Positions 43,320 to 53,726 of a stretch of DNA of 64,000 bases are shown here, piece by piece. A model generated the notes under the pieces. That model saw only the letters and a program-made list of their open reading frames with translations, was not told where the DNA came from and ran no database searches. A program made the translations under genes and the position numbers. Source of the stretch: Gammaproteobacteria bacterium LSUCC0096 (GTDB lineage Bacteria; Pseudomonadota; Gammaproteobacteria; Pseudomonadales; Litorivicinaceae); assembly GCA_008087055.1 (NCBI GenBank), contig VIEA01000002.1, positions 42,146 to 106,145 on the forward strand. Direction: 5' to 3'. The number at the start of each line of letters is the position of its first letter. Position 1 is the first letter of the stretch.

Positions 43320-44632
43320 GCCGATACCCCATCGTTGGTGGGCTCTGATTTAACCAGAAGCGCGTAAAAGAAACCATCTCCACCTGTGTGGATTGGAAAA
43401 TGCTGGATCCCAAATCCAGTATCGATACCCGGTACGCCCTCAATTTGGATTAATGCTGCATCGGAATGACGGTCGAGAAACTTGCGAATTTGCTGATGAT
43501 TTTCCTGGGGCAGGATCGAACACGTTGTCACTAAGAATCTTCCGCCAACCTTCAAAGTTTCCCAGGTTGCATCCAAAATCATGATTTGCATTCCAAGAAG
43601 TGATTTTAGGGATGCCTCTGACCGCATCAGGCGAACGTCCGGGTTTCTCCGAATCACGCCTGTAGCAGAACATGGAAGATCAAGAAGTACCGCGTCAAAT
43701 GGCGTTTGATCCCACCAACTATCGGTATGTGATGCATCGGCAGCAATGAGATCAGCGCGTAGACCGAGTCGCACGAGATTTTCTTTAATACGTGATAACC
43801 GTTGTTCACTGACATCGAGCGCTGTGATGTGTGTATCTGCCATTTCGAGCAGATGACAGGTTTTACCTCCGGGAGCCGCACATGCGTCGAGAATACGTTC
43901 ACCTTTTTGAGGGTTTAAGACGATGGAGGCCCACTGACTCGATTCGTCTTGCACGCTCACCATGCCTTCTGCGAAACCATCCAAAGCCTGAACGGCCATT
44001 GGTTCAACGAGTCTCACCGAATCAGGTGAAGAACCAGGCTCTGCTGTTACACCTTGAGATGCGAGTAATTCGATATAGTCATCACGGACGCGTTTTTTTC
44101 TATTCACGCGGAGAGTCATCGGTGGGTGTACGTTATTTTCCACCAGAATCTGCTCCCAGTAGTCGGGCCAACTGGTTTGAATCACTTCGATTAGCCATTC
44201 TGGATGATTCCAAAGCGTTTGAGCAGAATGCCGCTCCATTTTGAGCTCAGATTTCTTTCGGATGAATTGTCGCAAGACCCCATTAATCAGCCCGCGAGCC
44301 CAAGGTCGCCCTTCAGTTAGCGTGACATCCACATATTCGGAGACAACAGCGTGCTCTTTACTTCCCATCCAACCCAGTTCGTAAACGCCGCATCGGACAA
44401 TCGCACTTAAGATTTGATCTCTCGCTTTTAAAGGCTTATCGAGTAAGTGAGATTCAATTTCATCGAGGTGGAACCACTCGCGACAAATTCCGTAACAAAT
44501 AGATTGAAGGAGTTTTTTGTCACTTGGACTCAGATTTTTACTGTGCTTGCGGAGTAAAGCATCAAGGTTTGATTGCTGGTTTTGCAATGCATTGATGATC
44601 TCAGCGGCATGAGCTCTGACAGATTTCTTCAC
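43316..44632 (-). CDS. rsmB: 16S rRNA (cytosine-967-C5) methyltransferase
   Basis: RsmB (Sun) methylates C967 of 16S rRNA. From the GTG at 44632, which overlaps the fmt stop by four bases (GTGA), it has 438 residues. Longer frames run into fmt and lack family support. An NusB-like RNA-binding domain (about 1-130, with [15 protein letters not shown]) is followed by the Rossmann methyltransferase domain: [17 protein letters not shown] (SAM site), [19 protein letters not shown] with the PCS cysteine, and [12 protein letters not shown] with the TC cysteine. Confidence 0.96.
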   Translation of the reverse strand: MKKSVRAHAAEIINALQNQQSNLDALLRKHSKNLSPSDKKLLQSICYGICREWFHLDEIESHLLDKPLKARDQILSAIVRCGVYELGWMGSKEHAVVSEYVDVTLTEGRPWARGLINGVLRQFIRKKSELKMERHSAQTLWNHPEWLIEVIQTSWPDYWEQILVENNVHPPMTLRVNRKKRVRDDYIELLASQGVTAEPGSSPDSVRLVEPMAVQALDGFAEGMVSVQDESSQWASIVLNPQKGERILDACAAPGGKTCHLLEMADTHITALDVSEQRLSRIKENLVRLGLRADLIAADASHTDSWWDQTPFDAVLLDLPCSATGVIRRNPDVRLMRSEASLKSLLGMQIMILDATWETLKVGGRFLVTTCSILPQENHQQIRKFLDRHSDAALIQIEGVPGIDTGFGIQHFPIHTGGDGFFYALLVKSEPTNDGVSA

Positions 44633-45576
44633 ACTGCTAGCCTTGTGAGCACGATGTCCTGGTTCCAAGGAGCGGTTTGGTGGGAGATCATTTGTTCTTG
44701 TGCAAGGCGTTTTCCACCAGGTAGCTGACATTGGAGAATTTCCAGGTTACCGGTTCGTGTACTAACGAGTATTTGTTGATGGCTCTTCCACAAAGTTCCT
44801 GGTTTTTTATAGTCTCCATCGGCTTCTCGGACTAAGAAAACCTTCATGCGTGCCGAAGCGGCAAAAGTATATGCTCCAGGGATGGGATTAAATGCGTGTA
44901 TTTGTCGCATGATGATATGACGGTCTTGGTTCCAGTCAATGCACGCATCCTCTGTTGAAATTTTATGAGCGTAACTGACTTCCTGATCGGACTGATGTAC
45001 GGGTGAAACTGAGCCATTGTTCAGCTTTTTCAAAGTGTCTACGAGTAAGGGGCCACCGAGCTTTGCGAGCTGATCATGGAGCTTGGCTGTGGTCGTTGAT
45101 TCATCGATTTGGACCGATTCAGTCGTTAGTATAGGCCCAGTATCGAGGCCTTCGTTCATTAGCATGATGGTTACTCCGGTTTCGGTGTCACCCGCTTCGA
45201 TTGCCCGTTGCAGAGGTGCTGCGCCACGCCAGCGCGGGAGTAGAGATGCATGTACATTTAGACAGCCAAGGCGAGGACTTTTGAGCACGTCCGTTCTAAG
45301 GATTTGTCCATAAGCAACCACCACCAGAGCGTCAAAATGTTGTTTCTGAATCCAATCAACTTCTGCGGGGTCTTTTAATGTTTCTGGTTGCCTTACCTCT
45401 AGACCATGCGTTATCGCACATCGTTTGACGGCACTTTCTGACAGTTTTTGTCCTCTGCCACTCGGGCGATCGGGCTGGGTTAGGACATACTGTATTGAAA
45501 TCTCAGGATCTTTGATGAGTGCCTCGAGTGTTGGGACAGCGAAATCCGGAGTGCCTGCAAAAAGGACTCGCAACAT
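44629..45576 (-). CDS. fmt: Methionyl-tRNA formyltransferase
   Basis: Fmt formylates initiator Met-tRNA using 10-formyl-tetrahydrofolate. Its 315 residues begin MLRVLFAGTPDFAVPTLEAL. The catalytic region is GCLNVHASLLPRWRGAAPLQRAIEAGD, with the conserved N, H and D triad (the aspartate lies in LMNEGLDTGPIL). The tRNA-binding C-terminal domain has HAFNPIPGAYTF. It begins immediately after def, a near-universal pair that controls the formyl group at protein N-termini. Confidence 0.97.
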   Translation of the reverse strand: MLRVLFAGTPDFAVPTLEALIKDPEISIQYVLTQPDRPSGRGQKLSESAVKRCAITHGLEVRQPETLKDPAEVDWIQKQHFDALVVVAYGQILRTDVLKSPRLGCLNVHASLLPRWRGAAPLQRAIEAGDTETGVTIMLMNEGLDTGPILTTESVQIDESTTTAKLHDQLAKLGGPLLVDTLKKLNNGSVSPVHQSDQEVSYAHKISTEDACIDWNQDRHIIMRQIHAFNPIPGAYTFAASARMKVFLVREADGDYKKPGTLWKSHQQILVSTRTGNLEILQCQLPGGKRLAQEQMISHQTAPWNQDIVLTRLAV

Positions 45577-46089
45577 CTATGAGGTTGCCTCGACCCGTTT
45601 TTGTTTTGTCAGTTTCGATTTGATTCGGGATCTTTTGAGATTTGATAAATGATCAACAAACAGCTTCCCATTCAAGTGATCGCATTCGTGTTGAATGCAC
45701 ACAGCGAAAAGTCCAGTCGCTTCCATTTCATATGCGTTGCCGTCACGATCGAGGGCTTTCAGTCGGATGTGTTCAGGGCGTTTTACCACTTCGTAGATGC
45801 CCGGTACCGACAGACACCCTTCTTGCATTTCGTCGATTTGTTTGGTCAGTGTCTCAAATTCGGGGTTGATCATGACAAGTGGCTCATGCTCATCGTCCTG
45901 CAGGTCAATCACGACAACTCTCAGGTGGACGTCTATCTGGGTCGCTGCGAGCCCAATACCCTGCGCGTCATACATGGTTTCAAACATGTCATCGACCAAT
46001 GTCCGAATCGAGTCGTCAACGGTTTCGACTGGCTTTGCGATGGTCCGAAGGCGCGGATCAGGAAATTCCAGAATTTTTCGTAATGCCAT
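45577..46089 (-). CDS. def: Peptide deformylase
   Basis: Def removes the formyl group from nascent proteins. From the ATG at 46089 ([20 protein letters not shown]) it has 170 residues, the normal length. A ten-codon upstream extension is unlikely. The three metal-site motifs are visible: [19 protein letters not shown] (motif 1), EGCLSVPGI (motif 2, cysteine ligand) and [14 protein letters not shown] (motif 3, HExxH). It heads the def-fmt-rsmB-trkA-trkH operon. The divergent unknown gene starts 22 bases away. Confidence 0.97.
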   Translation of the reverse strand: MALRKILEFPDPRLRTIAKPVETVDDSIRTLVDDMFETMYDAQGIGLAATQIDVHLRVVVIDLQDDEHEPLVMINPEFETLTKQIDEMQEGCLSVPGIYEVVKRPEHIRLKALDRDGNAYEMEATGLFAVCIQHECDHLNGKLFVDHLSNLKRSRIKSKLTKQKRVEATS

Positions 46090-46111
46090 GATATCTCTGA
46101 GATCTAAGATT

Positions 46112-46608
46112 ATGTACAAGACTGCGAATTGTAACCGAACTCGTCTAGTCGTCGCACTGTTCCTGTGTGTGCTTTTCTGTCGAGCGCATACTGCAGTTGC
46201 GTGCTCGTTTGAAAGAATGTTTCATGTGAAACATCACGTTGGGTGCCTTGAGGACTGCGTTTATATCAATCTGCTGGATGATGGCAGAACGGTAGAATTG
46301 ATCTCGGCTTCAAATAGCCTCAGTTCATTGAGCGCCATTCATCGCTCAGCGTTAAAATCGCTTAATCACAAAGCAATTAAACTGGCGATCCCATTGAAGC
46401 AACCTCAATTGATTCCAAGCCAATCTGGCCTCTTGTCTGGATGTCGATATGGCTACATTGCCTACGGCAAAGCGCATGGCTTACGAGATGGGAGCATAGT
46501 TCAAGTGACGATTCAAACGAGAATCACGGCTCCACTTCGCATTTTGACCGTTGAAGACCAGAGAGCATTTGGTGTTTATGATGCACAGTCAGTTGAATTG
46601 GATCACTC

Positions 46609-46612
<4 letters not shown>
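46112..46612 (+). CDS. Unknown exported protein carrying a parS site
   Basis: This 166-residue protein has a hydrophobic N-terminal segment after a basic start ([25 protein letters not shown]), so it is probably exported or anchored. The body has three cysteines near the N-terminus (CSF, GCLEDC) and one in SGCRYGY, which could form disulfides. I recognise no family. A parS-like site is read here as MFHVKH. The stop overlaps the tsaC start by four bases (ATGA). In Pseudomonas the corresponding place between def and tsaC holds a LysM-domain gene and dprA, which are absent here. The start is uncertain because it lies 22 bases from the divergent def. Confidence 0.6.
46218..46233. promoter_or_regulatory. 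parS: parS site 4 (one mismatch)
   Basis: TGTTTCATGTGAAACA differs from the parS consensus at one central base (C to T), which breaks one pair of the palindrome. Single-base variants of this kind are bound by ParB in other bacteria. It lies about 9.5 kb from site 3, inside the unknown exported-protein gene. Confidence 0.75.
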
Positions 46613-48885
<2,273 letters not shown>

Positions 48886-48913
48886 TATACTGTTGACCTT
48901 TTGAGATACGCTC

Positions 48914-50068
48914 ATGTCTAAATCTCTTCCATTAGCTCGTCTTGGCGTGGTTGGCGGCGGACAGCTTGCTCGGATGCTAGCTCCTGCTTGCAATGCGCAT
49001 CATGTTCAGATGACCGTGTTGGATCCGATGCATCATTCGCCCGCTGGCCAGGTCGCATATGGTCAAATTCAGGGCGAACTGCATGATCCGGCTGCGCTGA
49101 AAACATTGTGCGAGCAATCAGACATTGTGACTTTTGATCTCGAAAATGTGGGTGCTGATATCTTGATGACCCTCGCTCATCAGGGCGTTCAGATGGTTCC
49201 CGCACCAGCGACGATACGTCTAATCCAAAATAAGTTCGAACAAAAGCATCATTATCAAGCCAGTGGGATTCCTACGGCTGAATTTATAGATATTGGTGAT
49301 GATCCAGACTTTGCTGTGGTTGAAGCATTTGGTTTGCCGTGTGTGCAAAAGGCTCACACGGGTGGCTATGACGGTCGTGGAGTACACGTCATTCGATCTG
49401 CTGATGACTGGAATAGACGCCTTAAAACAACAAGTTTTCTCGAAAAGTTTGTTTCTGGAGGAATAGAGTTAGCGGTTATGGTCGCGCGCAGGGCATCAGG
49501 TGAGATGGTTGCTTATGATCCGGTAGAGATGGTTGTCGATCCGACATTGAATCTGCTCGATTACCTTGTCGCCCCCGCGAGAGTCAGTGATGCTTTGAGG
49601 CTGCGGGCACAAGAGCTTGCTAAACAGACAGTCAAGTCTTTTGGTACCCATGGTCTTTTCGGGGTCGAGCTTTTTGTGACAGATGATGGTGATTTGTTGG
49701 TCAATGAAGTCGCGCCACGAGCGCACAATTCTGGGCACCACACCATCGAAGCGTGCGTGACGAGTCAGTTTGAAAATCAGTTGCGTGCGTGTTTGGACTT
49801 GCCACTCGGAGCAACAGCGCTCCGCGGTGTTGCGTTGACTGCTAATTTGGTTGGTGAGCCAGGTTTTGTTGGGTCACCGGTGATTGAGGGGCTGGATGAG
49901 TTGTCGCAAATTCCTGATGCGCATGTTCATTTGTACGGAAAGGATGAGTGTCGTCCGGGCCGAAAGATGGGACACTTAACCTTGATTGGTGAAAATCACG
50001 ATGAATTGATTCAACGTTTAGAATCGGTTCGAAAAAGCCTAGTTATTCGAGGAGATACGCCGCAATGA
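48914..50068 (+). CDS. purK: N5-carboxyaminoimidazole ribonucleotide synthase
   Basis: PurK uses ATP and bicarbonate to carboxylate AIR to N5-CAIR in purine synthesis. The 384-residue ATP-grasp enzyme begins [17 protein letters not shown] after a short lead and contains [11 protein letters not shown] (usually FE-N), [33 protein letters not shown], and [24 protein letters not shown] near 268. It overlaps purE by four bases (ATGA), in the order purK-purE, the reverse of the common purEK order. A possible promoter lies in the 28-base gap after aroE, but read-through is as likely. Confidence 0.96.
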   Translation: MSKSLPLARLGVVGGGQLARMLAPACNAHHVQMTVLDPMHHSPAGQVAYGQIQGELHDPAALKTLCEQSDIVTFDLENVGADILMTLAHQGVQMVPAPATIRLIQNKFEQKHHYQASGIPTAEFIDIGDDPDFAVVEAFGLPCVQKAHTGGYDGRGVHVIRSADDWNRRLKTTSFLEKFVSGGIELAVMVARRASGEMVAYDPVEMVVDPTLNLLDYLVAPARVSDALRLRAQELAKQTVKSFGTHGLFGVELFVTDDGDLLVNEVAPRAHNSGHHTIEACVTSQFENQLRACLDLPLGATALRGVALTANLVGEPGFVGSPVIEGLDELSQIPDAHVHLYGKDECRPGRKMGHLTLIGENHDELIQRLESVRKSLVIRGDTPQ

Positions 50069-50559
50069 CGGTTAAAGTTGGCGTAATTATGGGGTCAGAT
50101 TCAGATTGGCCGGTGATGGAAGGTGCTGTTGATGCGCTGAAGTCATTGGGTGTTGGTGTCGAGGCGACAGTTGTATCGGCTCACCGCACTCCAGATCGTT
50201 TGATGGATTATGCAAAATCGGCCCGTGATCGCGGTCTTGATGTGATTATTGCTGGCGCCGGCGGTGCTGCTCACTTACCGGGAATGGTTGCCGCTTCAAC
50301 TGAATTGCCGGTGATTGGTGTGCCCGTTGTAGCAACCTGCCTGAATGGTGAAGATAGCTTGCTTTCTATCGTTCAAATGCCCAAGGGTGTTCCCGTTGCT
50401 ACCGTCGCGATTAATGGCGCCTACAATGCAGGACTTTTAGCGGCTCAAATTGTAGCGACAGCGGATCATTCGCTTCGCGATCGTCTTGCGCAATACAAGA
50501 GCGACTTAGCAACTCAAGTTATTGAGAAGGCGAAAAAAGTTGAACGGGCTTCGAGTTAG
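50065..50559 (+). CDS. purE: N5-carboxyaminoimidazole ribonucleotide mutase
   Basis: PurE rearranges N5-CAIR to CAIR. The 164-residue protein has the class I signatures [24 protein letters not shown] with the catalytic histidine, [14 protein letters not shown] and [21 protein letters not shown]. It follows purK with overlapping stop and start, and converges on the carbonic-anhydrase-like gene, the two stops overlapping by four bases within a strong hairpin. Confidence 0.97.
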   Translation: MTVKVGVIMGSDSDWPVMEGAVDALKSLGVGVEATVVSAHRTPDRLMDYAKSARDRGLDVIIAGAGGAAHLPGMVAASTELPVIGVPVVATCLNGEDSLLSIVQMPKGVPVATVAINGAYNAGLLAAQIVATADHSLRDRLAQYKSDLATQVIEKAKKVERASS

Positions 50560-50565
50560 CCCGTT
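50543..50565 (-). terminator. Bidirectional hairpin at the purE / gamma-CA junction
   Basis: A perfect 8-bp stem AACGGGCT / AGCCCGTT with a 7-base loop overlaps both convergent stop codons. Read on the reverse strand it is followed a few bases later by six T residues, fitting an intrinsic terminator for the reverse-strand gene. On the forward strand the T-run is poor. Confidence 0.5.
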
Positions 50566-51092
50566 ACCTCTTTATGCTTTTTAGCGAGCTTCGTGTAGTG
50601 CGTTGCTGAATATCTAAGGAACTCTTTTTCACTATCTTTTAAAGGTCTTGCCATTTTGACAGGTGACCCGACATAGAGGTAGCCAGATTCAAGAGTTTTC
50701 CCTGGTGGTACTAAACTACCCGCACCAATCATCACTTGATCTTCAACAATCGCTCCGTCGAGAACGGTGGCGCCAATTCCAACAAGCACCTCATTACCAA
50801 TTGTGCAGCCATGCAAACACGCTTGGTGCCCAATTGTGACTCGCTCTCCAATTTGAAGCGACTTTCCACCCGGCGTGTATGGCCCATCATGAGTGCAGTG
50901 AAGGACGGCTCCGTCCTGAACATTGGTCTGTGCGCCAACACTGATGGAATTCACATCGCCACGAATGACCGCTTGGGGCCAGACCGAGACGTCGCGGCCT
51001 AAAGAGACTTTTCCAACGACGACTGCCGATGGATCGATCCATACAGATTCATCGATTTCCGGGTGTTGGTTATCATATGCGCGAATAGCCAT
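50556..51092 (-). CDS. Gamma-carbonic-anhydrase-like hexapeptide protein (YrdA family)
   Basis: This is a 178-residue left-handed beta-helix protein. From the ATG at 51092 it starts [20 protein letters not shown]. Hexapeptide repeats run from about 20 to 150, including [35 protein letters not shown] and the [31 protein letters not shown] region. The three histidines (in [13 protein letters not shown]) are the expected metal ligands. YrdA-like proteins are related to carbonic anhydrases, but many show no clear activity. Convergent with purE, divergent from yheV. Confidence 0.9.
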   Translation of the reverse strand: MAIRAYDNQHPEIDESVWIDPSAVVVGKVSLGRDVSVWPQAVIRGDVNSISVGAQTNVQDGAVLHCTHDGPYTPGGKSLQIGERVTIGHQACLHGCTIGNEVLVGIGATVLDGAIVEDQVMIGAGSLVPPGKTLESGYLYVGSPVKMARPLKDSEKEFLRYSATHYTKLAKKHKEVTG

Positions 51093-51153
51093 AATTATCC
51101 TTGTGATGCACTGAAAGCCCCACACTATTTGTGAAAGAGCATTGGAGTCAATC

Positions 51154-51408
51154 ATGCCAATTAAACGTTTTATCGCTGGTGCCATTTGTCAGCAGTGCGG
51201 AGCACAAGACAAGGTGAGGGCCTGGGAGGATGAAACTGAAAAAGTGATGCGTCGTGAGTGCGTTTCATGCGGTCATCAAGACGTCATTGCTCTTGAGGCT
51301 CCTGAGCAATCTGAAGTGGTCACGCGTGTTAATTACACTGATCCAGTGTTCGATGAAGACGTAAAACCAGTCAGGATTTTGGATGCGTCGGGACCGAAAG
51401 ATTCCTGA
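51154..51408 (+). CDS. yheV: YheV-family putative zinc ribbon protein
   Basis: This 84-residue protein starts MPIKRFIAGAICQQCGAQDK, with GGAG nine bases before the ATG. A four-codon upstream ATG lacks that spacing. Two CxxC pairs (CQQC near residue 13 and CVSC near 38) would bind zinc. The C-terminal part, VVTRVNYTDPVFDEDVKPVRIL, matches the YheV family of gammaproteobacteria, whose function is unknown. The 3' end overlaps the convergent MATE gene by 38 bases, an unusually long overlap. Confidence 0.88.
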   Translation: MPIKRFIAGAICQQCGAQDKVRAWEDETEKVMRRECVSCGHQDVIALEAPEQSEVVTRVNYTDPVFDEDVKPVRILDASGPKDS

Positions 51409-52714
51409 TTTCTTCGATGACGGCAGGTAAACGAGAGCCTAAAGATAGGGTCCGAATGATCGAAAAAATAAAAAATGCCGTCATCAACTGATCAAGCGAA
51501 TGTGTCCCGATAAACCATAAGCTTCCAATCCATCCTAATGTCGTCGCAAGACACATCGTAATGCACATATCCAATGTTTTGGTCAGCCCGATAAATACGC
51601 CATCGAGCCAGTACGACCAGCAAAGAGCAAAAAGTATCCACGTAAACCAAGTCATTAATGCATTGGCTTCGATGATGACATCCTGAAAATCCGTCAGTGC
51701 ATGGAAGAGCGGAGTGTGGAATAAACTTGCAAAGCCAACGATGATCACAGTCGATGCGATGGAAAGAACAGCTCCAGCCCATAGGCTGTCAATAAAACGT
51801 TGAAATTGTCGTTGCCCAAGGGCTTGGCCTGCCTCTATCTCTGATGCATAGGCAAAACCATCTAGTGCATAGGCAGCTGTTGCAAGAAGTACCAGTACCA
51901 AACCGATTGCCGCAGCCTCTTCGACACCGAGCCTAGCTGCGAATATCGATAGAGTAACAAAAACACCGTGTAGCAATATGGTACGAAGCATTAACGGTGT
52001 ATTGATTTTGACCAATTGGAACCAAAGGCCAGGGGCTCGAATTGAATTCATGATCACTCCGCTGACGGCAAATTTTCTCCAAAGCACAGATCCGGCAATC
52101 ATGACTCCAATGTATTCCGCGATCACTGTGCCAAGGGCAATTCCGTAACTATTTAATTGCAGCTCTATCGCTAATAAATAGTTGAGTAAAATGTTGGCTA
52201 GGTTGATGCCAACAGAGAGATAGAGAGCGATCCGAGTCAGCCCCTGCCCAATGAACCAGCCGGTCAAAGCGATCAGAGTTAAGTTGGCTGGCGCTCCCCA
52301 TAGCCGAACCTCTAAATATTCTTGAAGAGGGTCAGTCATTTCTGCAGTTGGCTTTGCGAACTCCAACAGAGGGTCAATCGCTTGTGCCCCGGCAAGTGCA
52401 AGCAGGGTGCCGATTCCCAAGGCGAGTAAAACAGCATTAGCGACGATACGGAAAGCATGGGCTTGGTCATTTGATCCAACGGCTTGTGCGACAAGTCCAG
52501 TTGTACCCATCCGTAAAAAAGAAAAGGTACCAAAAAAGATAACAAGTAACTCAGCGCCAACGGTGACGGCCGCTAGGTAGTATGCCTCATCAAGATGGCC
52601 CGCAATTGCTGCATCGGCGAGTCCCAAAAATGGTGTGGCGATGTTGGCGATGATTAGAGGCCAGGCCAGACACCATAGCCGAGTGACGGGTTCTAGTTTG
52701 ATATGAGATCGCAT
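51371..52714 (-). CDS. MATE-family efflux transporter
   Basis: This is a 447-residue inner-membrane transporter with about twelve helices, of the multidrug and toxic compound extrusion (DinF/NorM-like) superfamily. It exchanges protons or sodium ions for organic cations. Recognisable segments are LAWPLIIANIATPFLGLADAAIAGHL near the N-terminus, MGTTGLVAQAVGSNDQAHA in the first repeat and FAYASEIEAGQALGQRQFQRF in the second. The two halves show the usual pseudo-symmetry. The start overlaps the thrB stop by 22 bases, so it is probably expressed with thrB. The substrate is not predictable. Confidence 0.9.
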   Translation of the reverse strand: MRSHIKLEPVTRLWCLAWPLIIANIATPFLGLADAAIAGHLDEAYYLAAVTVGAELLVIFFGTFSFLRMGTTGLVAQAVGSNDQAHAFRIVANAVLLALGIGTLLALAGAQAIDPLLEFAKPTAEMTDPLQEYLEVRLWGAPANLTLIALTGWFIGQGLTRIALYLSVGINLANILLNYLLAIELQLNSYGIALGTVIAEYIGVMIAGSVLWRKFAVSGVIMNSIRAPGLWFQLVKINTPLMLRTILLHGVFVTLSIFAARLGVEEAAAIGLVLVLLATAAYALDGFAYASEIEAGQALGQRQFQRFIDSLWAGAVLSIASTVIIVGFASLFHTPLFHALTDFQDVIIEANALMTWFTWILFALCWSYWLDGVFIGLTKTLDMCITMCLATTLGWIGSLWFIGTHSLDQLMTAFFIFSIIRTLSLGSRLPAVIEEIRNLSVPTHPKS

Positions 52715-53658
52715 TGAGGATCAGTGCGTCGAGCAACCAAGATATCTAAAAAGTCATTAGGATCTTTTACATGTGGAGGCGCTTGTGGACCGCCTTCACG
52801 TTTTCGAGCCAAAGCGACTAAGCGCAACATCCAGAACCGCAGTGCCGCTGTTTCTGCAGCCTGGGGCCATTGATTAACTTCGTCACTCGTGAGGGTTCTG
52901 AATTGGTTGTAACCACTAACGAGTGCCTCAGTTTTATCAGCGTCGAGATGCCCTGTTGATGATGAACACCAATCATTGATTGTGACGGCTAAATCGAAAA
53001 GCAAGCACCCATCACATGCGTTGTAAAAGTCGATGATTCCGGCCAGCTTACCCTCATTAAATAATGCATTATCGCAGAACAGGTCACCGTGAATTATCCC
53101 CTGGGGAAGTGATGCTGCCTTTGCAACAAACTGTTTTGAGCGAGCGACTTGGTCTTTCAGTGTGGTTTGATGATCCTCGGGAACCAAGTCAATGACTCGA
53201 TCGACGTTGCTTTCCCACCAGGTATTCCAACGGTGATTATCACGTTTTAGATCTCGATAGGTTTGAGTCGCGGCATGCATTTTCCCGAGAGCCTCTCCCA
53301 TCTGTCTACATGCATCGATAGAGATAGGGGAAAGTGTTGATCCATGAATTCGTTGGAATAAAGCAGCTGGCTTTCCTTTGATCGTAAACAATCGGTCGCC
53401 TGCTTGATTCGCAATAGGAGTTGCCACAGGAACCTGATCTTCTGACAGGCGACGATTGAGCTCAATGAAGAACGGGATTTCATCAAATCCTTGTTCTTCA
53501 AAAATTTGAAGAACTGTTTCTGCTTGATCAAACGAAACAAAATACGTGGTGTTTTCAACACCTGCTTCCACTCCCTGAAAGCTTTTCAATTCACCGAAAT
53601 CAAACTGTTTGGTGAAATCCTGCATTTCCTGCAGGCTTAATTCTGTGTAAACACTCAT
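52693..53658 (-). CDS. thrB: Homoserine kinase, ThrB type II (aminoglycoside phosphotransferase fold)
   Basis: This enzyme phosphorylates homoserine in threonine synthesis. From the ATG at 53658 (MSVYTELSLQEMQDFTKQF) it has 321 residues, the normal length for the Pseudomonas-type ThrB with a protein-kinase-like fold. Key motifs are VEAGVENTTYFV (glycine-rich loop), IIHGDLFCDNALFNEG (Brenner catalytic loop with H-x-D and N) and AGIIDFYNACDG (metal-binding D). The long upstream extension has no family features. It sits beside polA as in Pseudomonas. Homoserine itself as substrate is inferred from family and context. Confidence 0.92.
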   Translation of the reverse strand: MSVYTELSLQEMQDFTKQFDFGELKSFQGVEAGVENTTYFVSFDQAETVLQIFEEQGFDEIPFFIELNRRLSEDQVPVATPIANQAGDRLFTIKGKPAALFQRIHGSTLSPISIDACRQMGEALGKMHAATQTYRDLKRDNHRWNTWWESNVDRVIDLVPEDHQTTLKDQVARSKQFVAKAASLPQGIIHGDLFCDNALFNEGKLAGIIDFYNACDGCLLFDLAVTINDWCSSSTGHLDADKTEALVSGYNQFRTLTSDEVNQWPQAAETAALRFWMLRLVALARKREGGPQAPPHVKDPNDFLDILVARRTDPQCDLISN

Positions 53659-53726
53659 CGCCGCGTCCTGTCTAAGCGCGGTATTATGCATCGACAGATA
53701 CAAAAGCAACACTCTCAGGAGCTTGA

